Of a DNA stretch of 64,000 nt, positions 17,685 to 25,724 are shown one piece after another. Within the stretch, counting starts at the first letter, position 1, and each line of letters begins with the position of its first letter. The notes beneath the pieces were generated by a model that saw nothing but the letters and a program-made list of their open reading frames with translations, ran no database searches and was not told the origin of the DNA. The translations under genes and the position numbers were made by a program. The DNA is from Sinorhizobium meliloti (GTDB lineage: Bacteria; Pseudomonadota; Alphaproteobacteria; Rhizobiales; Rhizobiaceae), in NCBI RefSeq assembly GCF_035610345.1, contig NZ_CP141213.1:496001-560000 (forward strand), in the 5' to 3' direction.

Positions 17685-17699
17685 TGCAACATGTGTGGC
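17685..17699 (-). promoter_or_regulatory. Possible sigma-54 promoter for the monooxygenase gene
   Basis: Read on the minus strand, GCCACACATGTTGCA matches the sigma-54 form GGCAC-N5-TTGCA except that the invariant GG is GC. It is 159 bases before the ATG. TGCAACA (17685-17691) and TGTTGCA (17708-17714) form an inverted repeat across it. The proximity of a sigma-54 activator raises the prior; the GG-to-GC change lowers confidence. Confidence 0.35.
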
Positions 17700-17830
17700 G
17701 CCGCGCCTGTTGCACGGCAGCCACCGGGATTACGCCTCCCAACGGATATACGCGTCGAGGACTGCGGTGAGGTGTGACCGCCTCTGGCCGGCAGGCCAGG
17801 GGATATCCCGGCTGCAGGGGGCGCCGCGCC

Positions 17831-19714
17831 TCAATGGCGGTGCGGCTTGAGGCGGTAGCGCTTGATCTGCCGGTGCACCGTCGAGCGATCGAGCCCCAGC
17901 CGGCGGGCAGCCTCGGAAATGTTCCAGTCGCAAGCGGCGAGCGTCAGGCTCAAGGCAGCGCTCGCCTCGCTTCCGCCGACAGTGCCCGCATTCGCCAGGA
18001 GGTGGTCCGGCAGGTCGCCGGGCTCCACGACGCCGTTCTCGGCAAGTGCCGCGGCGACGGCGATGACGTTGTCGAGTTCGCGGATGTTTCCCGGCCAATC
18101 ATGAGCCTTGAGCGCAGCCAGGGCCGCCGCGGATAATATCAATTCGCCGTCACTGTGCCGCTTCAGGAGCCGCTCCAGCACCCAGTCGAAGTCCGGCCTG
18201 TCCCTGAGGGCCGGGAGCGAGAGGGTAGCGGCATTGAGCCGGTAATACAGATCCTCGCGGAATGCGCCTTGCGAGACGAGTTTCTGCAGCGGCCGATGCG
18301 ACGCCGAGACGACCCGGATACGCACCTTCCGCGGCGCCGTCCCGCCCACCGGCAGCACCTCGCCTTCGGCAAGCACGCGTAACAGCCGGCTTTGCAGGGA
18401 AAGCGGCATGTCGCCGATTTCGTCGAGGAAGAGCGTTCCGCCGTCCGCCTGCTCGATCAGACCCTTGCGGCCCTTGGCCGAAGCACCGGTGAAAGCTCCC
18501 GGTAAGTAGCCGAAAAGCTCGCTTTCGATCAGCTGCTCCGGAATCGCGGCACAATTGATGGCGACGAACTGGCCCTTGAGACCGCTGCCCTCGTGGATGG
18601 CGCGCGCGAGATGTTCCTTGCCCGTCCCGGTCTCGCCCTGAATGAGGATCGGCAATCGCGTCCGTGCAAGCTTTGCCGCCTTTGCCTGGAGCGCCGCGAT
18701 CACGGGCGCTTCGCCGCCGAGCCGCCGCAAGGCCGGTGGAATCTGTTCGTGCGAAGCGAGCGGTGCGCGGACCTTCGAGTGCGGCTCGATCGCATGGGCG
18801 AAGAGCGCATTTCCGTCCCGGGCAAAGACGAGCCGCTCCTGGGTCGGGCGCCGGCGGGTAAGGTCGGACAGATCATCGATCTCGATGTCCAAGAAGCGCG
18901 ACACCGGCTCGCCGATCAGTTGCCGTGGATCGCGCCAGTCGAGGCCCGTCGAGCGCGCTAGGATTTTCGCCCCAGCATGGCTCATGCCGGCGATCCGGCC
19001 AAGACCGTCGATTGAGATCGCCGCCTCCGGATCGACGTCGAGGAATTCGGGAGAGCGCGAGAATCGCAGGACCCATTGGTTGCGCGCTTGCGCCATGAGA
19101 TTGGCAAGCTCGATGCGCCTTACGGTCGCCGTCACCAGATGCAGTGCAAGATTCTGGCTCGCCTTTAGGATTGGCGAACTCAGAAGCGAGATGTCGAGGA
19201 CGGCGGAGAGTTCGCCCTGGATATCGTAGATCGGCGCGGCCGTGCAGGAGAGCGGCGTGTGGGTGTTGTCGAAATGGTCGGTCTGGTGGATCGTCAGCGC
19301 CTCTCCCGTTTCCAGGCACGCGCCCACCGCACAGGTCCCGGCGCGCCATTCGGACCACTCCGAACCCAAATAGAGCCCCGCCTTGCGCAGGCTGTTGCCG
19401 AAGAGGGGATCGCCGAGGAACTCGACCGTCACGCCTTCGCGGTCGGAAAGCAGCAGCACGTAGTTCTGCCCCGCCACCTGGCGGAACAGGTTTTCGAGCC
19501 CCGAACGGGCGATGGCGATCAGATCCTCCGATTGCTGGCGGTGTTCCCTAAGTCGCGTTTCCGGGACGATATAGGCTTCACAACTCTGCGCCGGATCGAG
19601 CCGGTGATGCTCCAGGCAGCGCAGCCACGATTTCACGACGGTCTTGTCGCGGCGCACGGGAAGACCACGGCTGACGCGTTCGATTTCGCGGATATGCTCG
19701 GAATGTGAAACCAT
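17831..19714 (-). CDS. Sigma-54-dependent activator, AcoR type (GAF + AAA+ + Fis HTH)
   Basis: The 627-residue activator has an N-terminal sensory region with a GAF-like section (LSDREGVTVEFLGDPLFG; ACLETGEALTIHQTDHF), like acetoin-catabolism regulator AcoR. The central AAA+ domain shows Walker A GETGTGKEHLARA near residue 356, the sigma-54 contact loop GAFTGA near 407 and Walker B GGTLFLDEIGDMP. The C-terminus is a Fis-type helix-turn-helix (NISEAARRLGLDRSTVHRQI). ATG follows GGGAGG. It faces the same way as the monooxygenase gene 304 bases downstream, its most likely target. Confidence 0.92.
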   Translation of the reverse strand: MVSHSEHIREIERVSRGLPVRRDKTVVKSWLRCLEHHRLDPAQSCEAYIVPETRLREHRQQSEDLIAIARSGLENLFRQVAGQNYVLLLSDREGVTVEFLGDPLFGNSLRKAGLYLGSEWSEWRAGTCAVGACLETGEALTIHQTDHFDNTHTPLSCTAAPIYDIQGELSAVLDISLLSSPILKASQNLALHLVTATVRRIELANLMAQARNQWVLRFSRSPEFLDVDPEAAISIDGLGRIAGMSHAGAKILARSTGLDWRDPRQLIGEPVSRFLDIEIDDLSDLTRRRPTQERLVFARDGNALFAHAIEPHSKVRAPLASHEQIPPALRRLGGEAPVIAALQAKAAKLARTRLPILIQGETGTGKEHLARAIHEGSGLKGQFVAINCAAIPEQLIESELFGYLPGAFTGASAKGRKGLIEQADGGTLFLDEIGDMPLSLQSRLLRVLAEGEVLPVGGTAPRKVRIRVVSASHRPLQKLVSQGAFREDLYYRLNAATLSLPALRDRPDFDWVLERLLKRHSDGELILSAAALAALKAHDWPGNIRELDNVIAVAAALAENGVVEPGDLPDHLLANAGTVGGSEASAALSLTLAACDWNISEAARRLGLDRSTVHRQIKRYRLKPHRH

Positions 19715-19801
19715 CGCCGCCTCCCAACGGACCGCGCTTGCTCCTCCGGCAGAGTTTGCGCATGGCAGGGGCGAAAGTAAAGGAAGCGGCGGCTCGATGC
19801 A

Positions 19802-21049
19802 CTACCGATAAAGTTGCGGATGAGCCCCATGAAGCGATTGTGACCGTTCCGTCTTGGGAGGAGCCCCCTCGAGCAGGCGGTCCACGATCATGCGGCCGAT
19901 CGGAATGGCAGAGGTCGCAGCCGGCGACGGCGCGTTGCAGACGTGAAGCATCCTTTCGGTCTGTTTGAAGAGGAAGTCGTGGACGAGGCTGCCATCGGCC
20001 ATGACCGCCTGCGCCCGGATGCCCGTCTGCGGGACCGCGAGGTCGTCTATCGTGAGCGACGGGCAGTATTTCCGGCACTCCCGCAGATAGCGGAACCGCG
20101 ATGCCGAATTGGCGAATTCCGTGATCGCCGACCGCCAGTTCTTCGCCGCCATTTTCCAGAAGCCGGGAAACGCCGCCATGTTCGCGACATCGGCCGCTTT
20201 GAAGCTGCCCTTCGGGTAGCCCTCGCGGGCAAAGCCCAGCACCGCATTGGGGCCGACGGTCATGCCTCCGTAGATCGTTCGGGTCAGGTGAATTCCGAGG
20301 AAAGGCAGGTCCGGGTCAGGAATGGGGTAGATGAGGCGCCGGGTCACGCCGACCTTCGACGGCGGCAACACGTAATATTCGCCCCGGAACGGCACGATGC
20401 GGTGGTCAATATTAAGCCCGGCCATCAAGGCGATGCGGTCGGACTGCAGGCCGGCGCAGGCGATCAGCTTGCGCGCCTCGATGCGGCCGGATGCACTTGC
20501 GATCCGCACGCCGCCATCCTCTTCGGCAATAGCAGTGGCCTCGACCCCGCAGCGGATTTCGCCGCCTCGGGCTCCGATGCGCTCGGCCATCGCCCGGCAA
20601 ACTGCCGAATAATCGACAATCCCCGTCGTATGGACGAGAAGCGCGCCGAGGCCGGCGATGTTAGGCTCTTCCGATCGAAGTTGCGACGTCGACAGGCGAG
20701 AGTATTCGATCCCATTCTGCTGCGCTCTTTCCTCCAGGCTCTCCATGCGCTCGACCTCGGCCTCGGTGGTCGCCACCAGCAATTTGCCGCAGGTCTCGAA
20801 GGGGATGCCGTTCCCGGTGCAGAATTCCTTGGTCGCCTCCGCTCCCTCGCGGCACAGCTTCGCTTTCAGGGATCCCGGTGCATAGTAAATTCCGGCGTGG
20901 ATCACGCCGCTGTTGTGGCCCGTCTGGTGGCGCGCAAGCTCCCGCTCCTTTTCCAGAAGCACGATGCTGGCGCCCGGCACCCGTTCCTGCAGCGCCATGG
21001 CCGTAGCGAGGCCGACGATGCCGCCCCCGATGATGCAATAGTCGTACAA
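19802..21049 (-). CDS. lhgO: L-2-hydroxyglutarate oxidase
   Basis: The 415-residue FAD oxidoreductase matches the LhgO/YgaF family, which oxidises L-2-hydroxyglutarate to 2-oxoglutarate at the inner membrane. It opens with the dinucleotide fold CIIGGGIVGLATAMAL. The family-typical stretches HNSGVIHAGIYYAPGSLKAKLC and FRGEYYVL (near residue 220) and the closing SPAATSAIPIGRMI are present. The start is TTG with GGGAAGG seven bases upstream. No glutarate-pathway gene (csiD, gabT) is adjacent; it lies behind the sigma-54 activator gene with an 87-base gap. Family assignment is secure from motif pattern. Confidence 0.87.
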   Translation of the reverse strand: MYDYCIIGGGIVGLATAMALQERVPGASIVLLEKERELARHQTGHNSGVIHAGIYYAPGSLKAKLCREGAEATKEFCTGNGIPFETCGKLLVATTEAEVERMESLEERAQQNGIEYSRLSTSQLRSEEPNIAGLGALLVHTTGIVDYSAVCRAMAERIGARGGEIRCGVEATAIAEEDGGVRIASASGRIEARKLIACAGLQSDRIALMAGLNIDHRIVPFRGEYYVLPPSKVGVTRRLIYPIPDPDLPFLGIHLTRTIYGGMTVGPNAVLGFAREGYPKGSFKAADVANMAAFPGFWKMAAKNWRSAITEFANSASRFRYLRECRKYCPSLTIDDLAVPQTGIRAQAVMADGSLVHDFLFKQTERMLHVCNAPSPAATSAIPIGRMIVDRLLEGAPPKTERSQSLHGAHPQLYR

Positions 21050-21192
21050 ACTCGCAACCTTCCCGGCTCGTACATGTTATGCGTCCTTTGCCATGCATAG
21101 CGTTCTTGCAGGCATCGGGGAAGCACGGTGCCTGGAGCCAGGTGGGAGCCATACGATAACGAACCGCCCCGACAGAGGCGCACGCCACAACA

Positions 21193-22845
21193 ATGCTGCT
21201 CCTGGAACAAATCACGGTTGAAAGGGATTCATTTCCAGTCGCCACGCACGGGATAGGAAGCTTGGACTGGAAAAGCGCGTTCACTGGAAATCCGGCCGGC
21301 CGACGGCGTCGGACAAGCCGGCCGATAATAAAGGAGGCGGAGAATGTCTGGCGCAGCGCGCCCGCACGGCATTTGTCCTTCCTGGTGGACGCAGCCGCCT
21401 ATTATGCTTGTCTCGACAGCACGTTCGATCAGGCGGAAGAGCAGATCTGGATCACCGGATGGGACTTCGATCCGCGCATCAAGCTCAGACCCGACGACCC
21501 CCAAGCGGAATCGCTCGGCAGCAGGCTCGAGCGCCTCGCTGCACAAAAGCCGAAACTGAAGATCCGCATTCTCGTCTGGGCGATGGGACCGATCTATTCG
21601 GGAAAGTCGCTCAGGCTGTTTCGCAAGCAGCAATGGGCGGCCCATCCGCAGATCGAACTTCGTTTCGCAAGCCATCGGGCGCTGCGCGGATCGCATCATC
21701 AGAAGCTCGTCTGCATAGACGACAGCATCGCCTTTGCCGGGGGCATCGACCTGACGGCGCGCCGCTGGGACACGCCGGAGCACGCGGCCGAGAACGAGTT
21801 GAGGCGCGATCCGGACGGAAAACCCTATGATCCGGTGCATGACATACAGGTGGTGCTCGAAGGCGGGGCGAGCCGTGCCATCGGCGATCTCTGCAGATCT
21901 CGCTGGAAAGCCTCTACGGGCGACGAAATCGAGGCGCCGCCCGCGCGGGCGCTTGCATGGCCGAACGGCACGGTGCCGGTGCTCGAGGATTGCCCGGTCG
22001 CAATCGCCCGCACGGAGCCGGGCTCCGGCAAACGACGCGGCCGACAGGAGGCGCTGCGGTTGACGCTCGATGCTTTGCGCAGTGCGCGAAGTCACATCTA
22101 CATCGAAAACCAGTATTTCGCATCGGGAAGAATCGGACAGTTGCTCTGCGACCGGCTGCAGGAGCCTGATGGCCCGGAAGTGGTGGTCATCACCACCCGC
22201 AGCTCGCATGGGCTTCTGGAACGCATCGTCATGGGAGGAAACCGCGACCGCCTCGTTCGGCGGCTCAAGCGGGCCGACCGCTACGGCAGGCTCAGGGTCG
22301 CCTATCCGGTCGTTCCCGCCGCCGACGGATCCGAGCAGGAGGTGATTATCCATTCCAAAGTGGTCGCGATCGACGATCGTTTTTTCCGCGTCGGCTCGTC
22401 GAACTTCAACCACCGCTCGGCAAGCCTCGACACCGAATGCGACGTCGCCGTAGAAGCCGCCAACGAAGGGCAGCGCGCCGCCATTGCCAGAGTCCGCAAC
22501 GGCCTGATTGCAGAACATCTCGACGTTGAAGCGGACGCCGTTGAGAAGGCACTGAGGGAAACGAACTCTCTCGTCGCCACCCTGGACATGTTGAATACGC
22601 GCCGGCGCGGCATACGCGCCTTCGACGGAATCGATGACGACGGCGCGACCAGTCTCATCTGGGGCACGGAGATCGTCGATCCGCAGAGGCCGATCCGACC
22701 CTTTTACCGCACGCACAAGCTCGTGAGGCGCTGGATCGGTCAGCTTTTCGCCTTGCTCGCCAGGCTTTTTTCCTCATCTCGACGGGCGACGAGCTCCGTG
22801 ACCGAAAGCAAGATCAAGCCGAGCGGTAGCGGCAGGAAGAAATAG
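21193..22845 (+). CDS. Phospholipase D / cardiolipin synthase-like protein
   Basis: The 550-residue product has two HKD motifs of the phospholipase D superfamily: HQKLVCID near residue 174 and HSKVVAID near 386, each followed by an Asp-containing strand and Gly-rich turn. It should hydrolyse or transfer phosphatidyl groups. The first ~45 residues are not conserved-looking; the domain proper starts about ENVWRSAPARHLSFLVDA. A TTG at 21262 behind ATAGGAAG is an alternative start, and a GGAAC-N19-TT stress-promoter match at 21204-21229 would suit it. The last 106 bases overlap the end of the convergent UPF0104 gene. Confidence 0.88.
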   Translation: MLLLEQITVERDSFPVATHGIGSLDWKSAFTGNPAGRRRRTSRPIIKEAENVWRSAPARHLSFLVDAAAYYACLDSTFDQAEEQIWITGWDFDPRIKLRPDDPQAESLGSRLERLAAQKPKLKIRILVWAMGPIYSGKSLRLFRKQQWAAHPQIELRFASHRALRGSHHQKLVCIDDSIAFAGGIDLTARRWDTPEHAAENELRRDPDGKPYDPVHDIQVVLEGGASRAIGDLCRSRWKASTGDEIEAPPARALAWPNGTVPVLEDCPVAIARTEPGSGKRRGRQEALRLTLDALRSARSHIYIENQYFASGRIGQLLCDRLQEPDGPEVVVITTRSSHGLLERIVMGGNRDRLVRRLKRADRYGRLRVAYPVVPAADGSEQEVIIHSKVVAIDDRFFRVGSSNFNHRSASLDTECDVAVEAANEGQRAAIARVRNGLIAEHLDVEADAVEKALRETNSLVATLDMLNTRRRGIRAFDGIDDDGATSLIWGTEIVDPQRPIRPFYRTHKLVRRWIGQLFALLARLFSSSRRATSSVTESKIKPSGSGRKK

Positions 22846-23681
22846 ATCGCCCGAAAGGCGATCAGAGCGCCCAGGCTCGCCGAACTGCCAAGCAGAAATG
22901 CGATCGTCGCCTCGAGTACGCCGATGCCGCCGGGGACATGGCTGACGATCGCGGTCACGCCGGCCCCGACATAGGCCATGGCCGTATCGATGAAACTCAC
23001 CTCCTGGAAGGCGCTCAGCAACTGATGCAACGCTGCGCTGACGCAGAGGAAGTTGGCGACTCCGACGACGACCTGCAAGGCCGCAATCCCCACCGAGGGC
23101 ATTTCGAAAGTCCAGCGAAAAATGCGAACCGAGCCCCGTAGAAAATAAGCGAGCAGCACGTAACCGCCCGCGGCCGCAATGCAGGCAGTGCCTAACAGAA
23201 AAGCGCCGGTCGTGGAAAATCCGGTAAGGCGCGCGGCACCCGCCGGCACGACCAGAAAACAAAGCCCGGCCAATGTGACAAGGCCGAGGCCGACGGTGAC
23301 ACCGCAGAAGAGAATGACCTTCGCCACCTCTTCGGCGCTCAGCCCCCAGCGCGAGTAGAAGCGGTAGCGGACGGCACCGCTGCTCAAGGCCGCACCGCCG
23401 ACATTGTGGCCGATCGAAAGGCTGGTGAAGGAGGCGATGGCGATTTGCGGATAGGCGAGCTTCCGCCCGACATAGCGGATGGCGAGGGTGTCGAAGAGGG
23501 TCAGGCAGAAATAGGAAAGAAAGACGAAACCGATGCCCAGCAAGAGATTCCGGGCCGGAATCCGCATGATCGAGCCGACGATATCATGAAAGCTGTGTTG
23601 GCTGAGGGTCCGATAGATCAACCAGCCCGCCACGCAGATACCGGCAGCGATGAACAATCTCGCTAGAATTTTTCTGGACAT
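22740..23681 (-). CDS. UPF0104 / lysylphosphatidylglycerol-synthase-type membrane protein
   Basis: The 313-residue integral membrane protein has about eight hydrophobic segments and the family motif IVSHVPGGIGVLEATIAFLLG near residue 245 (flippase-like LPG-synthase transmembrane domain). There is no C-terminal aminoacyltransferase domain, so it is not a full MprF. The ATG at 23681 follows GGGAGGG. Neighbours are a phospholipase D (convergent, 106-base overlap) and an endonuclease/exonuclease/phosphatase protein (divergent). This three-gene set suggests remodelling or transport of lipids or lipid-linked compounds under stress. Confidence 0.85.
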   Translation of the reverse strand: MSRKILARLFIAAGICVAGWLIYRTLSQHSFHDIVGSIMRIPARNLLLGIGFVFLSYFCLTLFDTLAIRYVGRKLAYPQIAIASFTSLSIGHNVGGAALSSGAVRYRFYSRWGLSAEEVAKVILFCGVTVGLGLVTLAGLCFLVVPAGAARLTGFSTTGAFLLGTACIAAAGGYVLLAYFLRGSVRIFRWTFEMPSVGIAALQVVVGVANFLCVSAALHQLLSAFQEVSFIDTAMAYVGAGVTAIVSHVPGGIGVLEATIAFLLGSSASLGALIAFRAIYFFLPLPLGLILLSVTELVARRDEEKSLASKAKS

Positions 23682-23706
23682 CGGCCCTCCCTTGCGCACC
23701 CACCGG

Positions 23707-23732
23707 AACGAAAAGCAGGTGCTGCGTGTTCC
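23707..23732 (-). promoter_or_regulatory. EcfG-type stress promoter for UPF0104 gene (spaced N18)
   Basis: On the minus strand GGAAC is followed after 18 bases by GTT, one base more than most copies here but inside the GGAAC-N18-19-TT form described for Sinorhizobium RpoE2. It ends 26 bases before the ATG. The site is symmetric (GGAAC...GTTCC), so it also matches on the plus strand toward the EEP-family gene, where it would leave almost no leader. Confidence 0.5.
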
Positions 23733-23739
23733 GAAGGCG

Positions 23740-24489
23740 ATGCGACAGCGGATACGTTTCCTCACCTACAACGTTCACAGCTGCTTCGGCACCGACCGCA
23801 GGCTCGATCCCGCGCGCATCGCCGCCGTCATCGCCGAGTGCCAGCCCGACGTCATCGCATTGCAGGAGGTCGACGTCGGCCGCGCCCGTACCGGCGGAAT
23901 AGACCAGGCCCATATGATCGCCACGCATCTCAACATGGAAGCCGAGTTCCATCCGGCTCTCCACCTGGAGGACGAGAAATACGGAGACGCCGTTCTGACG
24001 GCCTTGCCTATGCGGCTGATCAAGGCAGCACCCCTCCCCTCGTCCGGCGAGCCGCGAGGCGCGCTCTGGGTGGAGATCGACGTCGCCGAAATCAAGCTTC
24101 AGGTGATCGTGACGCATCTCGGATTGCGCGGCGCCGAGCGCCTGCGCCAGGCGACCGCCCTTCTAGGTCCCGGCTGGCTCGGAGGAATGGCCAAGGGGGA
24201 CGCTCACGTGGTCCTGGCAGGCGATCTCAACGCCACGGGGCGCTCGACCGCCTACAGGCTCCTGGCCCGACAGCTCAGCGACGCGCAGCTGTTGACCGGC
24301 GCCAAGCCGCGGCCGACCTTTCCATCGCGATTGCCGCTGCTGCGCATCGATCACGTGCTGATCGGCAAAGGCATAGAAGTGGCTTCCTGCAGAGTACACG
24401 GCAGCACGCTGGCGCGAAGCGCTTCGGATCATCTTCCGCTGCTTGCCGAACTGGATGTCGTCAAGCGAGACGAAAAGCAGGAGGCCTGA
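23740..24489 (+). CDS. Endonuclease/exonuclease/phosphatase (EEP) family protein
   Basis: The 249-residue protein has the EEP metal-hydrolase signatures in order: TYNVHSCFG (residue 8), VIALQEVDVGR (near 44), AGDLNATGRS (near 162) and the final ASDHLPLLAEL (near 229). The fold serves nucleases, sphingomyelinases and inositol phosphatases. Because the gene is divergent from a lipid-type membrane protein and near a phospholipase D, a phosphodiesterase acting on lipid head groups is plausible. No signal peptide is seen. The start is taken at the ATG beside the first strand; a GTG a few codons upstream is possible. Confidence 0.87.
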   Translation: MRQRIRFLTYNVHSCFGTDRRLDPARIAAVIAECQPDVIALQEVDVGRARTGGIDQAHMIATHLNMEAEFHPALHLEDEKYGDAVLTALPMRLIKAAPLPSSGEPRGALWVEIDVAEIKLQVIVTHLGLRGAERLRQATALLGPGWLGGMAKGDAHVVLAGDLNATGRSTAYRLLARQLSDAQLLTGAKPRPTFPSRLPLLRIDHVLIGKGIEVASCRVHGSTLARSASDHLPLLAELDVVKRDEKQEA

Positions 24490-24496
24490 AAACGAC

Positions 24497-24528
24497 AGCG
24501 CCGCGCATCTTGTTCGAGGCGCGGCGCT
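24497..24528. terminator. Two-way hairpin between EEP and DUF892 genes
   Basis: A nine-base-pair GC-rich stem (AGCGCCGCG / CGCGGCGCT) with a 14-base loop lies between converging genes. No T-run. Confidence 0.55.
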
Positions 24529-24565
24529 GCCCGCAGGTCTCGCAGGTTTCTGGTCTGAAGCGGTT

Positions 24566-25072
24566 TCAGTGTTTGGCCGTCACGTCCCGCTGGTCTCGCT
24601 CCAGGAATCTGCGCGTGATCTCACCGGCGTTCTCAGCCAGCCACTCGGCCATCGCGATTTCCTGCTGCAGGATGCTCTCGCAGACCCGCTTCGTCTCCTG
24701 ATCGCCCGCCTGTTCGGCTGCGGCGATGAGAATCCTGTAGCTGGCGATTTCCATATGCTCGAATGTATAGCTGGCCAGCGTGCCCTTGACGACTTCGTCA
24801 CTGACGAAGAGGCCGCTCAGGCCTTGCCCGAAGGCAACGATCTTGCCGCTGATATCCTTGATGCTCGAGGTTCCGCCGTCGAGCCGTTCGAGGCAGCGCT
24901 CGAGCATGGCCGCCTGGTCTTTCGTCTCCTGCAAGTGGCGGTCGATCCTGGTCTTGAGTTCTGGATAGTTTTCCAGCCGGCTCGATTGGCTGGTGAGCAT
25001 CGTGATCGCCTGCTCTTCCATCGCATGTGCATCCCTGAGCCAAGCCACAAGGTGTTCGTTCGCAGTAGCCAT
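24566..25072 (-). CDS. DUF892 ferritin-like protein (YciE family)
   Basis: The 168-residue protein is predicted all-alpha with a repeated acidic pattern: DAHAMEEQAITML near residue 14, HLQETKDQAAMLERCLERL near 45 and FEHMEIASYRILI near 104. Glu and His residues are placed for a di-metal site as in YciE/YciF ferritin-like proteins. The role in stress protection is unknown. The ATG at 25072 follows AAAGGGATATCC. A well-formed EcfG promoter at 25103-25127 puts it in the general stress response. Confidence 0.88.
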   Translation of the reverse strand: MATANEHLVAWLRDAHAMEEQAITMLTSQSSRLENYPELKTRIDRHLQETKDQAAMLERCLERLDGGTSSIKDISGKIVAFGQGLSGLFVSDEVVKGTLASYTFEHMEIASYRILIAAAEQAGDQETKRVCESILQQEIAMAEWLAENAGEITRRFLERDQRDVTAKH

Positions 25073-25102
25073 CGGATATCCCTTTCTTTTCGCGCGCCCT
25101 CC

Positions 25103-25127
25103 AACCGGCGGTTTCCCGAAATGTTCC
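25103..25127 (-). promoter_or_regulatory. EcfG-type stress promoter for the DUF892 gene
   Basis: GGAAC-N17-GTT on the minus strand (with GGTT at the -10), ending 31 bases before the ATG. The placement gives a short leader containing the ribosome site. Confidence 0.75.
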
Positions 25128-25164
25128 TGCAGAACGGCGCGTGACCGCGTCACCCTGCGGCTTC

Positions 25165-25189
25165 GGAACAATTCGACGCCTTGGTGATT
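25165..25189 (+). promoter_or_regulatory. Possible EcfG-type promoter for the 43-aa membrane protein gene
   Basis: GGAAC followed by 18 bases and TT (ATT at the -10) on the plus strand, 58 bases before the start at 25248. This is weaker than the other copies because GTT is replaced by ATT. Confidence 0.4.
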
Positions 25190-25247
25190 GGAGACCGGAA
25201 AACCGCAGGTTTCGCGGTTCGGTCTCGACAATCGTCGGAAGGTTCAC

Positions 25248-25379
25248 ATGTCCAAGATCCTGGCTGCAGCAGTGATCGTCGTCCTGGTGGTGATTGCGGC
25301 GCTCTGGATGATGTTCCCTCTCGACCAGTCGGCCAAATCGGGGCAACCGCCGCCGCATGCTATCGACCAGTCGGAGTAG
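25248..25379 (+). CDS. Small single-span membrane protein, 43 aa
   Basis: The start is fixed by GGAAGG seven bases upstream. Residues 4-23 (ILAAAVIVVLVVIAALWMMF) form one membrane helix, followed by a polar 20-residue tail rich in Pro, Ser and Gln. No family is recognised. It is three bases before the next gene, so the two form an operon, divergent from the DUF892 stress gene. It may be a stress-linked membrane micro-protein. Confidence 0.65.
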   Translation: MSKILAAAVIVVLVVIAALWMMFPLDQSAKSGQPPPHAIDQSE

Positions 25380-25382
25380 CAC

Positions 25383-25706
25383 ATGCACGAAGAGCTCAAA
25401 ATATACCGTCTGTCGCCGCTCGCGGAGCCCGACGATCCTAACTGGCAGAATGCCAGCTACCAGGGCGAGGTCGTAGTGGCGGCAAGATCGAGCGGCGATG
25501 CCCGCATCGTCGCAAGCGAGGCGGAGCTCGATTTCCTCGAAATCGACGCCAAGCCGGCGGAAGGGGTGACAACCGACATGGCCAGCGCGTTTCGCAGCGA
25601 GAAGCTCTACACCGTGGTCGAGGAGGGGCCGGCCCCGGACGGCACGCAACGCGGCGTGCTCCGCGGGGAGGTGAGCGTCGACAACATCATCTCGACGCAG
25701 CTTTAA
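25383..25706 (+). CDS. Conserved-looking hypothetical protein, 107 aa
   Basis: The product is acidic, soluble and has no signal peptide or membrane helix. It begins HEELKIYRLSPLAEPDDPNW and alternates short strands and helices (GEVVVAARSSGDARIVASEA). I do not recognise a domain. The codon use matches neighbouring genes and it is coupled to the 43-residue membrane protein gene three bases upstream, which supports it as real. It ends 18 bases before the convergent Pcm-esterase stop. Confidence 0.65.
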   Translation: MHEELKIYRLSPLAEPDDPNWQNASYQGEVVVAARSSGDARIVASEAELDFLEIDAKPAEGVTTDMASAFRSEKLYTVVEEGPAPDGTQRGVLRGEVSVDNIISTQL

Positions 25707-25724
25707 CGCACCGATTCACGAGCC

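Noticed and set aside
21204..21229. GGAAC-N19-TT match near the phospholipase D start
   Set aside because: It lies inside the annotated 5' end of the coding frame and has the loosest allowed spacing. It becomes meaningful only if the alternative TTG start at 21262 is used, so it is mentioned with the gene but not called as a promoter.
23705..23730. Plus-strand EcfG promoter match toward the EEP gene
   Set aside because: It arises from the symmetry of the minus-strand site. It would put the transcript start within a few bases of the ATG with no room for a ribosome site.
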